From CAVRZY01 sp963725415 (GTDB taxonomy: Bacteria; Acidobacteriota; Terriglobia; Bryobacterales; Bryobacteraceae), in NCBI GenBank assembly GCA_963725415.1, contig CAVRZY010000196.1, forward strand, positions 1 to 53,906: a stretch of 53,906 nucleotides of DNA, written 5' to 3'. The translations under genes and the position numbers were made by a program. A model generated the notes under the pieces. It did not search any database. It saw only the letters and a list, made by a program, of their open reading frames with translations, and was not told the origin of the DNA. Below are positions 51,265-53,906 of this stretch, piece by piece (the first letter of the stretch is position 1; each line of letters starts with the position of its first letter).

Positions 51265-53252
51265 TTATTGCCTTGCGAACTCGGCGCGGCGCAGCAGAAA
51301 ACTGAGTTTCTGGCCGTCGGCGGGCGCGACGTAGCACTTGTCTGGTTCTATCTCGAGGAGCGTGATAGCGGCCCGACGCAGCCATCCGGCCGACACGGGC
51401 TTGCGATAGGTTCGGCGGCCTTCCGTGCTGTAGGTGAGCCGGTCGAGCACTTCACCATTGATTCGGATGGTCAGGGTCTGCGGCCCACACTCTTCAGCAC
51501 CGTGCTGTGGAGCAGGAAGTCCATCACAAGCACGCGGTGGGCGGCATCCGGCAGGCGGAACAAGAGGGCGGGTCTGTCCGCAAGCCATAAGCTCAGCCCA
51601 GGCCCCCGCGCGCTGAGAACGTCGCGGAGGAACTGTGCCTCCACGCCCGGCTGGGTGGTATCCACGACCGGCCCCAGCCGGTTGAAGTCGGCGTTGCACG
51701 GTACTGGACCACGAAAACCGAAGGCCGAGAGCGCGTTCAACTCCGGAAAGGCGGCTGGAGCGAACTTCGCCAGGGTTGCGCCCGAGACCACATCATAGTA
51801 ATCCTCGGTGAGGCGGTACTTCTTGAAGAACGAGTCCCGCTCTCCCGGCAGGACGACGTAGTAATCAAAGAAGCAAGTCGGGCCGTCGAACCCCGCCGGC
51901 TCCAACCATTCGTGCCGGTATGCCTGGCGGTAGAAATTGAAGCTATTCAAGAAAAAAGGCGTGACCCCCACGCGCAGGCGTTGCTCGGAGCGGCTGAGGC
52001 GCATCTGGTTGAGGCGCTCGACGATTCTCTTTGTCCCGGCGTCAAAGCGGACATCGACGTAATAGGAGGTATTGAATTGAAGCGAGAATTGAACGAGCAA
52101 AACCAGCAGTGGGAAGACGCCGATAGCGACCAAGACGCGACGAAACACGTTCGACCCATCCACCCGCGCGAGCACGCACAGACATGCCAGTGAGAGCAGA
52201 GGCGCGAAGTAGAGACCGGTTCGCCCGGTGTGGTAGAAGACGCCGAAGCCCTTGCGAAGGACCACCAGGAGCACCACAGATCCAATCAGCGTGCCAGCGA
52301 TGAGGTTCCGCCCCAGGGCCGGCTCCGATCTTGTCCTGGCGCGGAGCCAGGCGAGCACGTCGAAGGCTGTGGTAGCCAAGAGGATAAGCAGGCCGGCCAG
52401 GACGAACCAGTACGGCGCCTTGTGAAAGAAGTGGTCGATCGCGACGTTCACATTCAGAAAGGTAGGGTCGCGGGAAAGCGAACCTTCGGCAAGAGTGTAG
52501 ATGGCCTCTTTCGAAGTCGGCGCGCCATAGAAGAAATGCTCTCTCCCGGCAGCCTGAAGAGGCACCCACAGGATCGGGACGGCAATGCAGGCCGCGGGCA
52601 GAAACTGCATAGTTGCTCGCCAAGTCATTTGCTTGAAGGCGGAGAGCGCTCCGAAACTGCGCCAGTCAGCCGCCGTCAAGATCAGAAGAAAGGAGACGGC
52701 CAGAGCCGTACACGGGACCACGTAAACCAGATTCGCGGTGACAGAAAGGCCCATCAGCGCACCGGCAAGCGCAAGGTTGCGCGGTGGCGCCGCATGAGCC
52801 GACCGCAGCAGAAGATACAAGGCCCAGATCCACAACGCCAGAGCAAGCCCGTAGCCCCTGGCCGCAGAGAGGTAGTCGAGGAGAAAGGGATTCAGGCTGC
52901 CGAGCGCAATCGCAAGAAGAAACCACCCACCCTGCCCGAACAGCCGGCGCGAGACCAGAAGCAGCCCGGCGAAGTACAACAGGCCGCCCAGCAGGCTCGG
53001 CAGCCGCAAGGCCAGTTCAGAAACGCCAAACAGGCTCACAGAGAGCTTGGCCAGCAGCGTATTGAGCACGTGGTTGCCGGCGTCGTAAAAAGTGCGCATC
53101 GCCGCAAAGGGCGGGACGACAAACCGGGTGTAGGTGAACGCCTCATCCACGGTGATCGATTGAGTCTCGGCGCGGTAGACGTTCACGCCGAATAGCAGGC
53201 ACAGCAGCAGCGCCGCGATCCAGAGCGTCCACCTTCGGTGCGGAGCATTCAT
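51265..53252 (-). CDS. membrane glycosyltransferase, ArnT/PMT-like, one frameshift
   Basis: A protein of about 661 residues with ten or more membrane segments and the early acidic motif SITVDEAFTYTRFV, found in lipid-phosphate-sugar transferases. Other parts are LRLPSLLGGLLYFAGLLLVS and LDYLSAARGYGLALALWIWA. It would move a sugar from a polyprenyl carrier to a cell-surface acceptor. The first frame ends HSTVLKSVGRRP at 51471; near 51485 a missing base shifts the true end to PQTLTIRINGEVLDRLTYST and FLLRRAEFARQ at 51265. ATG 53252 is the more natural start (MNAPHRRWTLW). Confidence 0.82.
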
Positions 53253-53356
53253 CACGGACTCGGGTGATTCTAACACTGCGGAGAAACCCATTCTGGGTTC
53301 GGCGCTCAGCGGCGCGAGGGACGGGATGGATCAGGGGTACGGCCGAAAGATCTCGA

Positions 53357-53638
53357 CTATTGAAAATGAAATGCGAGGATCAAGATAACGCATGAGGATG
53401 CATCCACTATGAGATTGACCGTAACAAAAATGAGTGCGATGATGACAGTGAAAGCCTGCACGACAGAATAATCCGCGCTAAAATGGAAGCCACGAGGAAG
53501 GTACCCACCCCAGGCAAGCCGAACACGGTTTCCGTCAGAACAGCACCGCCCAGCAAAGCCCCTAGCTGTAACCCGACAATGGTGACGATCGGTAGCATGG
53601 CGTTGCGCAGGCCATGGTGAAAAATGACCACGCGGTCG
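53357..53638 (-). pseudogene. C-terminal fragment of a DppB-like ABC transporter permease
   Basis: RVVIFHHGLRNAMLPIVTIV and GALLGGAVLTETVFGLPGVG are hallmark end parts of peptide/nickel permeases of the DppB type; after ILAR a one-base gap near 53475 leads to DYSVVQAFTVIIALIFVTVN, then the protein leaves the family at LIVD and stops after 14 unrelated residues. The N-terminal two thirds are absent. The fragment is joined in frame to glycoside-hydrolase-like sequence at about 53638. Confidence 0.8.
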
Positions 53639-53906
53639 ACCTCGTAGAACTCCCGCAGGGGACCAGGGTAGCGGGCCACGCGCAGGGCCCCCCAGGTGGC
53701 CTGGTCGCCCGTGGCGTAGTAGAGGTACGTGGCGCCATCCAGCTCCAGCATGTCCACGTCGGAGTTGTTCGCCCCCCTCGCCGGGCCCGGCCTCGAGGAT
53801 CGGGTTCTCCGGGCTCAGCTCCCAGGCATCCAGGTCCTTCGAGCGGGCGAGGAAGGACACCCAGCCGTTCGTGTCCCGGGATCGCGGCGTGGAGGTAGAT
53901 CACATA
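53639..53906 (-). pseudogene. fragment of a beta-propeller glycoside hydrolase-like protein
   Basis: Read through two frames: YLHAAI, RDTNGWVSFLARSKDLDAWE, LSPENPILEAGPGEG, then DMLELDGATYLYYATGDQAT and LRVARYPGPLREFYE. The phrases 'ARSKDL..WE', 'NPIL' and 'LYYATGDQ' are typical of five-bladed propeller hydrolases (GH43/GH32-like). It is cut by the window end and fused to a permease fragment at GTCGAC (53636-53641). Confidence 0.6.

Noticed and set aside
53636..53641. GTCGAC at the hydrolase/permease junction as proof of a cloning artefact
   Set aside because: A six-base site can occur by chance; it is noted only as a hint.

Overview
The window reads as a chromosome segment of a Gram-negative, high-GC member of the Acidobacteriota, most likely close to the Solibacter/Bryobacterales group. 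This is inference from content, not a database result. Supporting genes are Ser/Thr kinases fused to TolB-like and TPR domains, two tandem genes of the acidobacterial VWFA-related type, Tat-exported Gfo/Idh/MocA oxidoreductases, a bifunctional AroDE, and a full outer-membrane set (BamA-like, SurA-like, TamB-like, Tol-Pal, KdsB). No rRNA, tRNA or CRISPR array was found.

Layout. 1-2743: a multiply frameshifted metX fragment abutting a Ser/Thr kinase that lacks its N-lobe. 3326-9049: a HEAT-repeat protein, two Gfo/Idh/MocA proteins, a cysteine-desulfurase-like class V aminotransferase and a ThiF/MoeB-type enzyme. 9109-16786: a translationally coupled BamA/SurA-like/TamB operon for outer-membrane assembly. 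16825-19180: pcm, a GxxExxY nuclease-like gene bounded by inverted repeats, a DUF2103 gene, a VapBC-type module and a remnant of a second DUF2103 gene. 19182-25203: ubiE, aroB, pyrG, kdsB and a B12-binding radical SAM protein, all on the minus strand. 25352-30546: an accessory stretch with a MITE-like inverted repeat, a shattered gene of an unrecognised family, a complete Ser/Thr kinase and a seven-unit array of covarying hairpins. 30628-36429: two VWFA genes, a SIS-domain deaminase/isomerase, a lipoprotein, small membrane proteins and a second PIN toxin module. 36548-45822: a secretin-like protein, a THEP1 NTPase, iron alcohol dehydrogenase, monooxygenase, sulfatase, amidase, aroDE and deoC. 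45883-51023: tolQ-tolR-tolA-tolB-pal-cpoB. 51265-53906: a membrane glycosyltransferase, then a hybrid of dppB-like and glycoside-hydrolase-like fragments.

The most interesting material is the short-repeat biology. (i) A family of CGCAAAGACGC-type inverted repeats occurs once around a GxxExxY gene and twice without a gene. One empty copy lies inside the surA-like gene and encodes its signal peptide. (ii) Seven hairpin units near 30 kb show compensatory stem changes, and a solo relative at 27.5 kb has the same architecture with entirely different stem arms. (iii) The decamer ATTGACGATT sits at the 3' end of three unrelated genes and supplies the stop codon each time. (iv) Both PIN toxin modules lie between diverged copies of the same sequence.

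Caution: at least ten otherwise well-conserved genes carry single-base frameshifts, and both window ends look chimeric. Uncorrected sequencing or assembly errors are therefore likely, and 'pseudogene' calls here should be read as 'broken in this sequence'.
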